Positions 37,551 through 48,684 are shown, numbered from the stretch's first letter. The stretch is 64,000 bases of DNA from Clostridia bacterium (GCA_017620615.1 JAGAUW010000011.1:1-64000), one strand, 5' to 3'. Numbers and translations are program-made. Notes: generated from the letters alone by a model not told the origin.

Positions 37551-39455
37551 TTACGTTCTTGGGTTTTTCGCTTTCTTTATATACATACCCGAAAGCTCAG
37601 GTAAATCAACCTTTATTGAATACGGCCATCTCCCATCCTTGCATTTTTTAGCCGCTATCCTTGGCAGTTTTTTTAATGTCCCGCCATAACGACCATCTTC
37701 ACTGCAAATAACAATTTCATAATCGCCCCTTGACGGAACGCCTATTTCATAATCCTTGTAACCTTGCGCCGCAAAATTTGCCGCAACAATGGTTGTATCT
37801 CTGCGGCTTTTGCTTGTTCGAAGAAAGCTTACCACAGACCGTTCTCTGTCCGACTCATCAATCCAGGAAAAGCCCTCCCAGCTCTGGTCATTTTCATACA
37901 TAGAACGGTTATTTTTGTAAAAGGCATTCAAATCCTTTACAAATTCTTTTATTCCTCTGTGACTTTCAAAATCCAACAAATTCCAGTCCAGGCTGTCAGC
38001 AAAACGCCATTCCGAGAATTGTCCAAGTTCCCCGCCCATAAAGAGCAGTTTCTTGCCCGGATGAGCGTACATAAACATATAAAGAAGCTTAAGACTTTTA
38101 AACTTCTGTTCATAACTTCCGTACATTTTATCAAGAAGCGAACGTTTTCCGTGAACCACCTCATCGTGAGAAAGTGGCAGGATATAATTTTCCGAATATG
38201 CATACATCATTGAAAATGTCAGCATATCGTGGTTTGAACCTCTGAAATAAGGATCGAGCGCCATATACCTCAAAACATCATTCATCCAGCCCATATTCCA
38301 CTTGAAATTAAACCCAAGACCGCCCTCATACACAGGCTTGGTAACACCGCCCCAAGCGGTAGATTCCTCAGCAATCATCAGCACATTGGGAAAACTCTCA
38401 AATACAACGCTGTTGAGCTTTTGCAAAAATTCAATGGCCTCAAGATTCTCGTTTCCGCCATAACGGTTTGCCACCCATTCTCCGTCTCGTCTGTTATAGT
38501 CAAGATAAAGCATACTTGACACCGCATCAACACGAAGTCCGTCAACGTGATACTCCTCAAACCAGAACATCGCATTTGAAATAAGGAATGAATGTATTTC
38601 CGTCTTGCCCCAGTTAAAAACCAAGGTTCCCCATTCCTTATGCTCGCCAAGACGGCTATCGGGATGCTCAAAAAGAGGCGTCCCGTCAAAAAGCCTCAAC
38701 CCATGGTCATCCCGTGGAAAATGTGCCGGAACCCAGTCTACAATAACACTTATTCCCGCGCGGTGACACTTATCGATAAAAGCTTTGAGCCCCTTTGGAC
38801 TTCCGTATCTGCTGTTTGCAGAAAAATATCCGGTGACCTGATAACCCCACGACCCGTCAAAAGGATATTCCGTAATGGGCATAAGTTCTATATGGGTATA
38901 TCCCATTTCTTTGACATAAGGAATAAGCTCCTCCGCCATTTCCTCATATGTTAAAAACTCTCCGTCTTCTTTTCTCTTCCAGGACCCAAAATGAAGTTCA
39001 TAAATGTTCATAGGCTTGTCATAAGGCGCGGTTCTATCTCTCATATCAAGCCATTTCTTATCCCCCCAAATATAATCCATATCCGCAGTTTTAGATGCAG
39101 TTTCAGGTCTCAGCTCACTTGAGAATGCAAAAGGGTCTGCCTTAAGTACTATTTCACCAAGGTTTGTTTCTATACTATACTTATAGTTTTCACCTGCCGA
39201 TACGCCTTCCACAAATCCGCACCAGACACCGCCGTTTAGCAATTCCATAGGGTTTTTGCTTCTGTCCCAACCGTTTTTGTCGCAAACCAGAGACACAGAT
39301 TTGGCATTTGGCGCCCACACAGAAAACCGATACCCCTCGGCACCCCCAAAACAGCATTTGTGTGCACCCAAAATGTTGTAGCTTTTGAAATTCTTTCCTT
39401 CATTAAAGAGGAATATCAGTTCTTTTGAAATTTCTTTTGTTTTTTCGTTATTCAT
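37551..39455 (-). CDS. glgB: 1,4-alpha-glucan branching enzyme
   Basis: GH13 enzyme, 634 aa, that creates alpha-1,6 branches. An N-terminal CBM48-like domain (about residues 25-120) precedes the barrel. The catalytic triad lies in GLRVDAVSSMLY (Asp nucleophile), LMIAEESTAW (Glu) and LPLSHDEVVHG (Asp). First gene of the glycogen operon, directly behind its promoter; GAGGGGA precedes the ATG. Confidence 0.96.
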   Translation of the reverse strand: MNNEKTKEISKELIFLFNEGKNFKSYNILGAHKCCFGGAEGYRFSVWAPNAKSVSLVCDKNGWDRSKNPMELLNGGVWCGFVEGVSAGENYKYSIETNLGEIVLKADPFAFSSELRPETASKTADMDYIWGDKKWLDMRDRTAPYDKPMNIYELHFGSWKRKEDGEFLTYEEMAEELIPYVKEMGYTHIELMPITEYPFDGSWGYQVTGYFSANSRYGSPKGLKAFIDKCHRAGISVIVDWVPAHFPRDDHGLRLFDGTPLFEHPDSRLGEHKEWGTLVFNWGKTEIHSFLISNAMFWFEEYHVDGLRVDAVSSMLYLDYNRRDGEWVANRYGGNENLEAIEFLQKLNSVVFESFPNVLMIAEESTAWGGVTKPVYEGGLGFNFKWNMGWMNDVLRYMALDPYFRGSNHDMLTFSMMYAYSENYILPLSHDEVVHGKRSLLDKMYGSYEQKFKSLKLLYMFMYAHPGKKLLFMGGELGQFSEWRFADSLDWNLLDFESHRGIKEFVKDLNAFYKNNRSMYENDQSWEGFSWIDESDRERSVVSFLRTSKSRRDTTIVAANFAAQGYKDYEIGVPSRGDYEIVICSEDGRYGGTLKKLPRIAAKKCKDGRWPYSIKVDLPELSGMYIKKAKNPRT

Positions 39456-39513
39456 TTGTGATTTCCCCTCACTTTTTGGAAAACTTTGTCCTCAGCGGAC
39501 TTTCTTTTATTTA

Positions 39514-39542
39514 ATTTTATCACTTTAAAACAATTTTGTCCA
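39514..39542 (-). promoter_or_regulatory. Promoter of the glycogen operon
   Basis: Minus-strand TGGACA (39537-39542), 17-bp spacer and TAAAAT (39514-39519), about 60 bp before glgB. Confidence 0.68.
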
Positions 39543-39574
39543 TAGTAAGTTTCAGGAAAAATTTTAGTCTAAAA

Positions 39575-41494
39575 CTATGGAAAACATCTAAAAATTCCAC
39601 ACCTTAAGCCATTTATTTCAATTTCTGCTATACCGTTTCTGCATTTTGCGTTATTTTCGCCAAGAAGTGCCTCCAGCCGTACAGCTCCCTCAAGCTCAAG
39701 CCCAATCCTTTCAGAATTTTCATTTCTGTTCACAATGCAGAGATATTTTCCGTTCTCTGCCCGTTTTCCAAAAACATCCCTGCCGTTTTCAATTTTTCTT
39801 AAGTACACAAAAACTCCGTCTCTTGCATATAAGGTTTCAAACACTCCCGTTCTCAATGCATCACAGGAATTTCTGAGTGCAGTGATTTTTTTATAAAACT
39901 CAAGTAACTCAGTGTCAACACATCGCCAACTGTAAGGCATGCGGTTATATGGGTCCGAGAGCCCCTGCATACCGATTTCATCACCATAATATATGCAGGG
40001 AACACCTGCAAAAGTCATCTGCAAAAACGCCCCCAGCCTGAGCCTCTTGATTGCTCTGGTCTCACTTTTTGCATCAAGTCTGAACCTCCCCTTTTCCTCC
40101 ATAGACAAATTCGGGTCTATATACTGTCCCGAAAGACAGGTTTTCGCCCTTACCGTATCATGAGTGCCAAGTATATTCATAGCAGAATAAAGGGCTTCAA
40201 AGGGATAATGCTCAAAAAGTTCACCCATACGCTCCGAAAAATCCTCTGCCGAAATGCTCCCTGTCAAAAACGCCAAAGTGCAATCCTTAAAAGGATAATT
40301 CATAACGCTGTCAAGCTCATGCCCCAAAAGATACTCCCGACGCACACCATAGCTTTCCTTGTTTGACGCATCCTCCCACACTTCGCCGATAACAACCGCT
40401 TCAGGATTCTCTCTTTTAACTTCTCTGCGAAGAATTTTTATAAATTCATCAGGAAGCTCATCCGCCACATCAAGACGCCAACCAAAGGCACCTTTCCTTA
40501 TCCACTTTTTTATTATAGCATCATCACCTGCTAAAATATAGTCAATATATGTCGGCTCCATTTCATTGACATTGGGAAGATTCGAGCATCCCCACCAACT
40601 GTTGTATCCGCCGTTTTCTCCACACCACTGATACCATGAGCGATAGGGCGAATTTTTGTCACGAAAAGCCCCTGTGTCTTCGCCATAGCTTCCGTATTTA
40701 TTGAAATACACACTGTCGCTTCCAGTATGGCTGAAAACTCCGTCGAGAATAATTCTTATCCCCGCTTCCTCACACTTTTCGCAAAGCTCTTTAAAAGCCT
40801 CCTCTGTGCCCAAGATCGGGTCAATTTTTCCATAATCCCCCGTATCATAGCGGTGATTTGAAAAAGCCTCAAAAATGGGATTTAAATAAATAACACCAAT
40901 CCCCAATTCCTTAAGATACGGGATTTTTTCAATTATTCCTCTCAAGCTTCCTCCAAAAAAATCATTATAAGCCGGACCATCCTCAAAAGGATGTTTTTGT
41001 ATAAAAATGGGCGAATACCAGTCCTCATACAAAGTATATTCCGCCTTCCTCCCTGATATTTCGCAAGACTTTTCAGATTTGAAAAACCTGTCCGGAAAAA
41101 TCTGATACATAACCGAATGCTTAAACCACTCAGGGGTCTTGAAATTCTTGTCATACACCGTTATCTGCCACGAGCTGTCGTTTGGATGGTCAAGAATTTC
41201 ACCCTCGCCATTTTTTGTCTTGCAATAAAAATACCGCTTCCCGTTTTCCTCAACAATGAAATAATACCACAAAAGGCCGGGAGTCTTTGGCATTTCTAAA
41301 CTAGCAACAAACATCCCGTCATGGTCTTTTTGCATAGGAATAAGCCGTTCTTCCCCGTCCCAGAGCCTAAGAAAAATCTGGGTTTCCCCATCCGCCTCGT
41401 TCACCAAAAGACATATTTTCACCGTGCTTTCACTCGGCAGAGCTCCAAAAGGCTCTCTGAATTTTTTATTTCGGGAATTATGATATATATGCAT
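39575..41494 (-). CDS. GH13 alpha-amylase-family glycosidase (neopullulanase-like)
   Basis: A 639-residue protein without signal peptide, so probably cytoplasmic. A beta-rich N-domain (about residues 1-130) resembles those of cyclomaltodextrinases and neopullulanases. The barrel has WRLDVADELP (nucleophile), VVIGEVWEDAS (acid/base) and ILGTHDTVR (third acid). It probably trims maltodextrins or glycogen, in keeping with the neighbouring glycogen operon, but it lies outside that operon's promoter. The frame extends to 41590, but AAAGGAAA before the ATG at 41494 (MHIYHNSRN) marks the start. Confidence 0.88.
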   Translation of the reverse strand: MHIYHNSRNKKFREPFGALPSESTVKICLLVNEADGETQIFLRLWDGEERLIPMQKDHDGMFVASLEMPKTPGLLWYYFIVEENGKRYFYCKTKNGEGEILDHPNDSSWQITVYDKNFKTPEWFKHSVMYQIFPDRFFKSEKSCEISGRKAEYTLYEDWYSPIFIQKHPFEDGPAYNDFFGGSLRGIIEKIPYLKELGIGVIYLNPIFEAFSNHRYDTGDYGKIDPILGTEEAFKELCEKCEEAGIRIILDGVFSHTGSDSVYFNKYGSYGEDTGAFRDKNSPYRSWYQWCGENGGYNSWWGCSNLPNVNEMEPTYIDYILAGDDAIIKKWIRKGAFGWRLDVADELPDEFIKILRREVKRENPEAVVIGEVWEDASNKESYGVRREYLLGHELDSVMNYPFKDCTLAFLTGSISAEDFSERMGELFEHYPFEALYSAMNILGTHDTVRAKTCLSGQYIDPNLSMEEKGRFRLDAKSETRAIKRLRLGAFLQMTFAGVPCIYYGDEIGMQGLSDPYNRMPYSWRCVDTELLEFYKKITALRNSCDALRTGVFETLYARDGVFVYLRKIENGRDVFGKRAENGKYLCIVNRNENSERIGLELEGAVRLEALLGENNAKCRNGIAEIEINGLRCGIFRCFP

Positions 41495-41535
41495 GTTTTG
41501 AAATTTCCTTTCCTCAAAGCAAGTTAAAAATTTTA

Positions 41536-41564
41536 TTGCAATGATTAACTGCGCGTGATATACT
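41536..41564 (+). promoter_or_regulatory. Promoter of addB
   Basis: TTGCAA (41536-41541), 17-bp spacer and TATACT (41559-41564), about 67 bp before the addB start. Confidence 0.7.
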
Positions 41565-41630
41565 ATCATTATAATATCATAAACTATCAAAAAAAGAAAG
41601 CCCTTTAAAAAAACGAAAGGAGGAGGCTCT

Positions 41631-44600
41631 GTGCTGAGCTTTATTTACGGAACTGACGAATCCCAAAGACTTGATGAAATTTACCGCCGTGCAAAAGAAG
41701 ACGCAAAAGACGGAAAGAATGTATACATTTTAGTTCCTGAGCAGTATTCTATGAGTGCCGAGGAAGAGCTTATTTCCGCTTTAGGATTTTCTGCCCAGAG
41801 CAGAATCCAGATTCTCACATTTTCACGCCTTGCGAGCCTCATTTTTTCAAAAATGGGTCCTCTTCGCACAAACTATATGGACAAAGCAGGCAAGCTCATT
41901 ATGACAAAGCGCACCCTCTCTTTGTGCGAAAAAGACCTCCTTCTTTTTGGGCGAAATGTAAATCAAAAAGGCTTTGTAAAACTGATTATGACACTTATTT
42001 CAGAATTCAAACGTTACGGAGTTACTCCCGCTGACCTTTTATCAGCAAAAGAAAAAACCACCGACGCCCGCCTTTCAATGAAGCTTGGTGACCTTTCGCT
42101 TATTTACAAAACACTTGACGGTCTTATCCTTGAAAGCCACTCAAATTCCGAGGATAACCTTTCTATGATTATCCCCAAATCAAAGATGCCTGCTTTTTGC
42201 GGGGTTCTTTTTACATAAACTTTTTTCAGCGCTTCACCCCCACAGAATATGCAGTCATTTCCGAGATTATGCAGATTTCGGATGTTTGTGTCTCTCTTTG
42301 CACCGACAAAGTAGACGGCACATCTTTGGTCTTTTCTTCTCAGATAGCAACTCTCAAAAATCTTATGATGACAGCAGAAAAGCTTGGCATCGAGACAAGC
42401 GCCCCGTCTCTTATCAGCTCGGGCACAACTCTTCCCGCTGACATTCTTCATCTTAAAGAAAACTTGTTCGCCCCAAGCCCCGAATGTTTTGAGGGCAACC
42501 CCGAGCACATCCGCATTTTAAGACCCGACAACCAAAGCAGCGAGGTTTCTATGTGCGCTCAGCTTATCAAAAAGCTCTTGAGAGAAAACAATTATTCCTT
42601 AAATGACATCCTTGTCCTTTCGGGAAATATTGAAAACTATGAGCACCTGTTGCCCCGTATTTTTGAGGAATATGAAATTCCTTTCTTTCTTGACAGAAAA
42701 ACAGTTCTCACAAAAAGTCCTTTTATGCAAATGCTTCTTTCTATCCTTGAAATCTTAGCATACGGCTTTTCTTATGAACGGATTATGCGAGTGGCTCGGT
42801 CAGGATTTTTCCCAGTAAGCCAAAATGATTGTGACATTTTTGAAAACTATGTCCTCGCCGCCAGCATAAGCCACTCTGCTTGGAATAAACTTGACAACTG
42901 GACATTTAACCCCGACCCAGGCGCCTTCAGCATGGATGAAATAAACCGTATAAAAGCAGGGCTTGTTCACCCCATCCTTGACCTCCTCAATATGTTCAGC
43001 GGAAGAAAAACCGCCAAAACAATCACCGAAAACCTCTTTTTGTGGATGGGAAAAATGGGCTTTCCTGATATTGTTGACAAAAAAATCGCAGAGTTTAAAA
43101 GTCAGCTGAAAACCGATGACGCTGACCAGCTTCGCATGGTATGGAATAGCTTTATCTCTGTGGCAAACCAGATTGCAGACTTTATGGGCTCTTCATTTTC
43201 AACCTTTGCCGATTTCTATGAGCTTTTTTCTTCTGCCGCTGGCGAGCTTTCTGTTGGTATTATCCCGCCATCTCAGGATACTGTAACCATAAGTCCTGTG
43301 GAATTGTTCCGCAGTACAGGTGCAAAAGCCGTCATTCTTCTTGGGGCACTTGATGGGGTATTCCCGAAAAGTCATACAAACGAGGGTCTTATTTCGGATG
43401 CAGAACGGCTTCTCCTCAAAGATACAGGGCTTACTCTTGCCCCCGACAATTTGAGTGCACAGCGCGATGAACAATTTCTTGTATATTCAGTGGTTTCAAC
43501 CCCCCGTGAAGAGCTGTTTATTTTTGCACCCCTCGGTGACCGCGACGGAAAAACTCTCAAGCCGTCAGATATTATCTATTCGCTGAAAGAGGATATTTTC
43601 CCTGATATAAAGGAAATTTCTCAGTCCTCACATTTTGACCCATCAGAATTCCAAAGCCGCGAAATAACCCTCCGTCATCTTGCAGAAAAGCTTTTCCAAA
43701 ACGACTGGAAAAAGGACAGCCTCTCACCTCTCTGGAAAGAAGCATACGATTGTCTTTGTTCTATTCCCGAATATAACGAGAATCTTCTTCGCCTCAGCGA
43801 AATGAACTCTCACAAAACCCCCAACGACATAATTACCAAAGAAACCGCAAAACAACTTTACGGTGAAAATCTGGTCATGAGCGTTTCAAAGCTTGAAAAA
43901 TACAATTCCTGTGCATTTTCATTCTTTATGCAATACGGACTTTTCGCCAAGGAACGTCTTTTAGGGGGCTTGAAGATTGCCGACACAGGAACACTTCTCC
44001 ACAGCGTTCTTTGTGATTACTTCAAATCCAAATCAGCTCCAGGCACCGATTATGGCTCAATCAGCCGTAATGAGTGTTTTGCTGATATTTCAAACCTTGT
44101 GGACTTTGCAGGAAAGACCCTCAACGAAGCTCTTTATCAAAGTTCGCATTATTACAAATATATGCTCCTTAGAATGAAAAATATCGCAACCTCCACCGCG
44201 TGGAAGCTCATTCGTTTTTATGCCCAGAGCGATTTTCGCCCTGCGGGATTTGAAATTGCCTTTGGCAAAAACAAAGAGTATCCCCCTTATACTCTCCCTA
44301 CCGCCTTTGGCACAGTTTCCCTGAAGGGCTTTGTTGACCGCGTTGACAGTGCCAAAATCGACGGGAACGAATATTTGATTATCTCTGATTACAAATCCTC
44401 CGAGAAAAAGCTTGATACCAACCTTGCAAATCTGGGGGTGCGTTTTCAGCCGCTTATTTACGCAAACGCCCTGACAAAGAGCAGCTCCAAAAGCCGCGTT
44501 GCCGCTATGCTCTATCTGGAAATGACCGACCCTTATATTTCATGCACCACTGAGCCTGAGGTTTCAAGGCGCGAAAAGGAAATAAGCGACAAAATTTCCG

Positions 44601-44872
44601 TTCACGGACTGGCACTTGATAGCCCTGCAGTCCTCCAGGGAATCGATAACTATTTTTCCGACAAAGACGCCATCCACTATATCCGCTTGAATCCAAAATC
44701 AATTCTCCCTCAGGAATATTTTGACGAAATTTTAAACGGTGCCGACCAGAAAGCAATTGAAACCGCCGAAAATATCCTCAGCGGAAAAATTGACATAAAT
44801 CCAATATGTGTATCAAACTTTGACGCCTGCAGTATCTGCTCATATTCAGGCGTATGTATGAAAAACAAATAG
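41631..44872 (+). pseudogene. addB: AddB-type helicase-nuclease subunit with a frameshift
   Basis: AddB works with AddA in double-strand-break resection. The reading frame breaks near 42182-42185: the first part (41631-42218) goes out of frame at KSKMPAF, while the -1 frame continues in perfect family sequence (KDACFLRGSFYINFFQRF). One missing A in the AAA run restores it to about 1080 aa. The 4Fe-4S cysteines (NSCAFSFF and CSICSYSGVC) and nuclease motif SDYKSSEKK are intact. The N-terminus (FIYGTDESQR) lacks a Walker A. No addA follows. GTG start behind AAAGGAGG. Sequencing error or recent decay are both possible. Confidence 0.85.
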
Positions 44873-44876
44873 CCCC

Positions 44877-44914
44877 AAAAAGCTGCTGCGAAATCCCATT
44901 GCGACAGCTTTTTC
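44877..44914 (+). terminator. Terminator of addB
   Basis: Stem AAAAAGCTGCTGCG/GCGACAGCTTTTT with one bulge and a T run, directly after the addB stop codon. Confidence 0.8.
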
Positions 44915-45031
44915 ATTTGTTAAAATAATGTAAACTCTAACTCTTTCGCCTTGACAAAAAAAATATCCAAACCTATAATATTACATATATTATTTTTTGC
45001 TAAAATTTTTCTCAAAAAGGAGGCATTTTTC

Positions 45032-46765
45032 TTGATAAAAAAACTTCTTGCTTGCGTTGGCGAATACAAAAAAGACTCTCTTCTTGCGCCCCTCTTTGTT
45101 ACCTTTGAGGTTATTCTTGAAGTACTGATTCCATTTCTTATGGCGTACATTATTGACCAAGGCATAAAAATGGGAAACATGTCCCTTGTGGCAAAAATCG
45201 GCGCCCTGCTAATTTTCCTCGTTGCCCTTTCCCTTTCCTGCGGTGCTCTTTCCGGAAAATATGCAGCAAGTGCCTCTGCAGGCTTTGCCAAAAATTTGAG
45301 AGAAAAAATGTTTCATTCGGTGCAAAACTTTTCTTTTACAAACATCGACCGTTTTTCAACATCAGGTCTTGTTACACGGCTGACCACAGATGTTTCAAAT
45401 CTTCAGCACGCATACCAGATGATTATCCGCATCGCTGTGAGAAGCCCAGCCATGCTGATTTTTTCGCTTTCAATGGCTTTTTTTGTCAATTCAAAAATCG
45501 CCCTCATTTTTCTTTGTGTAACGCCATTTCTGGCATTGGGGCTATTCTTCATTATGACAAAAGCACACCCTATTTTTGAAAAGGTTTTCAAAATTTATGA
45601 CAACCTCAACAATGTTGTTCAGGAAAACCTCCACGGCATCCGTGTGGTGAAGACCTTTGTCCGTGAAAAATTTGAAGAAGAAAAATTCAAATCGGTTTCA
45701 AAGGATATTTATGACAATTTCAGCCGTGCAGAAAAGATCTTAGCATTCAACTCCCCCATTATGCAGACCTCTATGTATACCTGCACACTTCTTATTGCGT
45801 GGTTTGGTGCAAAACTCATCTTGATTGGGGATATGTCACGTGGGGAACTTATCAGCATAACAACCTACACAATGCAGATTCTTATGAGCCTTATGAACCT
45901 CTCTATGATTTTCGTTATGATAACCATTTCAAAGGCATCTGCGATGCGTATAACAGAAGTTCTTTCTGAAACCTCGGATATAAACGACGGCGAAAAAAAT
46001 CTAATGGAAGTAAAAGACGGCTCTATCATCTTTGAAAACGTAAGCTTTGGTTATTCCAAAATTTCCGAAGCCCTGTGCCTTAAAGACATAAATTTAACGA
46101 TAAACTCAGGTGAAACCATCGGAATCATCGGTCCGACAGGAAGTGCAAAAAGTTCACTTGTCCAGCTCATCCCGAGGCTTTATGACGTGACATCAGGACG
46201 AATTCTTGTGGGCGGCGAGGATGTCCGCGACTACAACATCAAGACTCTTCGCGACAGCGTTTCAATGGTTCTTCAAAAGAACGAGCTTTTCAGCGGTACA
46301 ATAAAGGAAAATCTTCGCTGGGGAGACGAAAATGCCACTGACAAAGAAATAGTACGGGCGTCCGAACTCGCGCAAGCTGACGAATTTATCCGCACCTTCC
46401 CTGATGGCTATGACACCCATATAGAGCAGGGCGGAAAGAATGTGTCAGGCGGTCAGAAACAGCGTCTTTGCATTGCAAGGGCTCTTCTCAAAAAACCAAA
46501 GATTCTTATTCTTGACGATTCAACCAGTGCTGTTGACACTCACACCGACAAGCTTATTCGAAAAGCTTTTGCGGAAGAAATTCCTGACACAACCAAGCTG
46601 ATAATCGCACAAAGAATTTCTTCTATCGAGCACGCAGACAAGGTTATTGTTCTGGAAGGCGGCAAAATCGTTGCCTTTGACACACCGAAAAATCTTTTTG
46701 AAAATAACGAAATTTACCGCGAAATATACGAATCTCAGCAAAAGGGGGCAACTGACAATGAGTAG
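45032..46765 (+). CDS. ABC exporter half-transporter, subunit 1 (degenerate ATPase site)
   Basis: A 577-residue half-transporter: six membrane helices (about 1-310) and a C-terminal ATPase domain. The Walker A reads GPTGSAKSS, with Ala in place of the last Gly; signature VSGGQKQR; Walker B ILILDDSTSAVD, where the catalytic Glu is Asp. That pattern marks the degenerate site of heterodimeric BmrC/D- or TM287/288-like exporters, which pump drugs or lipids. AAGGAGG eight bases before a TTG at 45032 sets the start; the frame opens earlier. It overlaps the next gene by eight bases. Confidence 0.88.
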   Translation: MIKKLLACVGEYKKDSLLAPLFVTFEVILEVLIPFLMAYIIDQGIKMGNMSLVAKIGALLIFLVALSLSCGALSGKYAASASAGFAKNLREKMFHSVQNFSFTNIDRFSTSGLVTRLTTDVSNLQHAYQMIIRIAVRSPAMLIFSLSMAFFVNSKIALIFLCVTPFLALGLFFIMTKAHPIFEKVFKIYDNLNNVVQENLHGIRVVKTFVREKFEEEKFKSVSKDIYDNFSRAEKILAFNSPIMQTSMYTCTLLIAWFGAKLILIGDMSRGELISITTYTMQILMSLMNLSMIFVMITISKASAMRITEVLSETSDINDGEKNLMEVKDGSIIFENVSFGYSKISEALCLKDINLTINSGETIGIIGPTGSAKSSLVQLIPRLYDVTSGRILVGGEDVRDYNIKTLRDSVSMVLQKNELFSGTIKENLRWGDENATDKEIVRASELAQADEFIRTFPDGYDTHIEQGGKNVSGGQKQRLCIARALLKKPKILILDDSTSAVDTHTDKLIRKAFAEEIPDTTKLIIAQRISSIEHADKVIVLEGGKIVAFDTPKNLFENNEIYREIYESQQKGATDNE

Positions 46766-48671
46766 ACCACTTCCATCTCCCCGAGGCGGACGTATTATGG
46801 GAAACGGCAGAAAAGCAAAAGACGGAAAGAAAACGTTGAAGCGTCTTCTTTCCTGTATTTTCAAGGACTACAAGCTCCACTTTTTCGTGGTTCTCATCTT
46901 TATAATTATCAGCTCACTTGTGGGCGTTGCAGGGTCATTGTTCATTGAAACATTGATTGATGACTACATCACGCCAATGCTGAAAAATTCGTCCACCGAC
47001 TTCACGCCCCTCCTTCGTGCAGTTTTGTTTATGGCACTGATATATTTATCGGGAGTTATTTCGATTTTTCTTTACAACAGAATGATGGCTGTCATATCTC
47101 AAGGGGTTTTAAAGCAAATTCGTGACGATATGTTCACCAAAATGCAGACTCTCCCTATTTCCTATTTCGATACCCATTCCCACGGTGACACCATGAGTCG
47201 CTACACCAATGACACCGACACTTTGCGGCAAATGATTTCCCAAAGCATTCCTCAGGCATTTTCTTCAGTAATCACCATAATTTCGGTGTTCACCGCAATG
47301 CTGAAAACCAACTGGGTGCTCACCATACTTGTTCTTATTTTCGTTTCGGTTATGCTTACAGTAAGCCGAAAAATCACAGGAAAAAGCTCAAAGTTCTTCA
47401 TTGCCCAGCAAAAATCTCTTGGCGAAACAAACGGCTTCATTGAAGAAATGATAAACGGTCAAAAAGTTATTAAAGTATTTTGCCGCGAGGATACCACAAA
47501 GAAAAACTTTGACAAACTGAACCGAGAGCTTTGCATTAACGCAACAAACGCCAACACCTTTGCCAACATTCTGATGCCCATTATGGGAAACATGGGACAT
47601 CTTCAATATGTTCTTCTTGCGGTCGTTGGCGGAATCCTCGCGATAAGCGGGTTTCCAGGCATAACAATCGGTGCAATCGCCGCATTTTTGCAGCTCAGCA
47701 AAAGCTTCACAATGCCCATAAACAATATGTCCCAACAGATAAATTCAATCATTATGGCACTGGCAGGAGCCGAGCGTATATTTGAACTTATTGACGAAAA
47801 GAGCGAAACAGACGAGGGCTATGTCACCCTTGTCAATGCCGAGTACAAAGACGGCGAGCTTTGTGAAACCGAAAAACGTACAGGGCTTTGGGCATGGAAA
47901 CATCCCCACGAAGATGGTACAACTACCTACACCCCTCTTTCGGGTGATGTGACTTTGACAAACGTAGACTTTGGATATGTCCCCGAAAAAACAGTTCTCC
48001 ACGACGTTTCTCTCTATGCAAAGCCAGGTCAGAAAATTGCTTTCGTAGGAGCAACGGGTGCAGGAAAAACCACTATAACAAACCTCATAAACCGCTTCTA
48101 TGATATTGCCGATGGAAAAATTCGTTACGACGGCATAAACATAAACAAGATAAAGAAAAGTGACCTGCGAAAATCCCTTGGGGTAGTTTTACAGGACACA
48201 AATCTTTTCACTGGCACAGTTATGGAAAATGTCCGCTACGGAAGACTTGATGCAACCGATGAAGAGGTCTATGCTGCAGCACGCCTGGCAAATGCCGATG
48301 GCTTTATAAAAATGCTCCCTGACGGCTATAACACAGTTCTCCACCACGGCGGCGAGGGGCTGTCCCAAGGTCAGCGTCAGCTTTTGGCAATCGCAAGAGC
48401 CGCAGTAGCCGACCCGCCCGTTATGATTCTTGACGAGGCGACCTCAAGCATCGATACCCGAACAGAGCGCATTGTCCAAAAGGGTATGGACTCACTTATG
48501 AAAGGCAGAACAGTTTTTGTAATTGCCCACCGCCTTTCTACCATACAAAATTCCGATGTGATTATGGTCCTTGAAAACGGGCGGATTATCGAGCGCGGCA
48601 ACCACGACGAACTGATAGCCCAAAAAGGCAAGTATTACAGCCTCTACACAGGCGCTTTCGAGCTTGAATAA
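46758..48671 (+). CDS. ABC exporter half-transporter, subunit 2 (consensus ATPase site)
   Basis: A 637-residue partner of the preceding gene. It has a cytoplasmic N-terminal extension (PSPRGGRIMGNGRKAKDGKK), six membrane helices and an ATPase with an inserted segment before the core (CETEKRTGLWAWKHP). Walker A GATGAGKTT, signature LSQGQRQ and Walker B MILDEATSSID are canonical, so this subunit carries the catalytic Glu. The ATG at 46758 overlaps the stop of the first subunit (ATGAGTAG), which indicates coupling. Substrate unknown. Confidence 0.9.
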   Translation: MSRPLPSPRGGRIMGNGRKAKDGKKTLKRLLSCIFKDYKLHFFVVLIFIIISSLVGVAGSLFIETLIDDYITPMLKNSSTDFTPLLRAVLFMALIYLSGVISIFLYNRMMAVISQGVLKQIRDDMFTKMQTLPISYFDTHSHGDTMSRYTNDTDTLRQMISQSIPQAFSSVITIISVFTAMLKTNWVLTILVLIFVSVMLTVSRKITGKSSKFFIAQQKSLGETNGFIEEMINGQKVIKVFCREDTTKKNFDKLNRELCINATNANTFANILMPIMGNMGHLQYVLLAVVGGILAISGFPGITIGAIAAFLQLSKSFTMPINNMSQQINSIIMALAGAERIFELIDEKSETDEGYVTLVNAEYKDGELCETEKRTGLWAWKHPHEDGTTTYTPLSGDVTLTNVDFGYVPEKTVLHDVSLYAKPGQKIAFVGATGAGKTTITNLINRFYDIADGKIRYDGININKIKKSDLRKSLGVVLQDTNLFTGTVMENVRYGRLDATDEEVYAAARLANADGFIKMLPDGYNTVLHHGGEGLSQGQRQLLAIARAAVADPPVMILDEATSSIDTRTERIVQKGMDSLMKGRTVFVIAHRLSTIQNSDVIMVLENGRIIERGNHDELIAQKGKYYSLYTGAFELE

Positions 48672-48684
48672 AAGATTTCATTTA

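Noticed and set aside
42180-42190. Programmed -1 ribosomal frameshift in addB
   Set aside because: No X XXY YYZ slippery heptamer and no obvious downstream stimulatory structure; a lost base is simpler.
41631-42218. A separate 195-residue gene followed by a second gene at 42197
   Set aside because: Together they form one AddB; the join is a -1 shift at an A run, and the second part has no ribosome site of its own.
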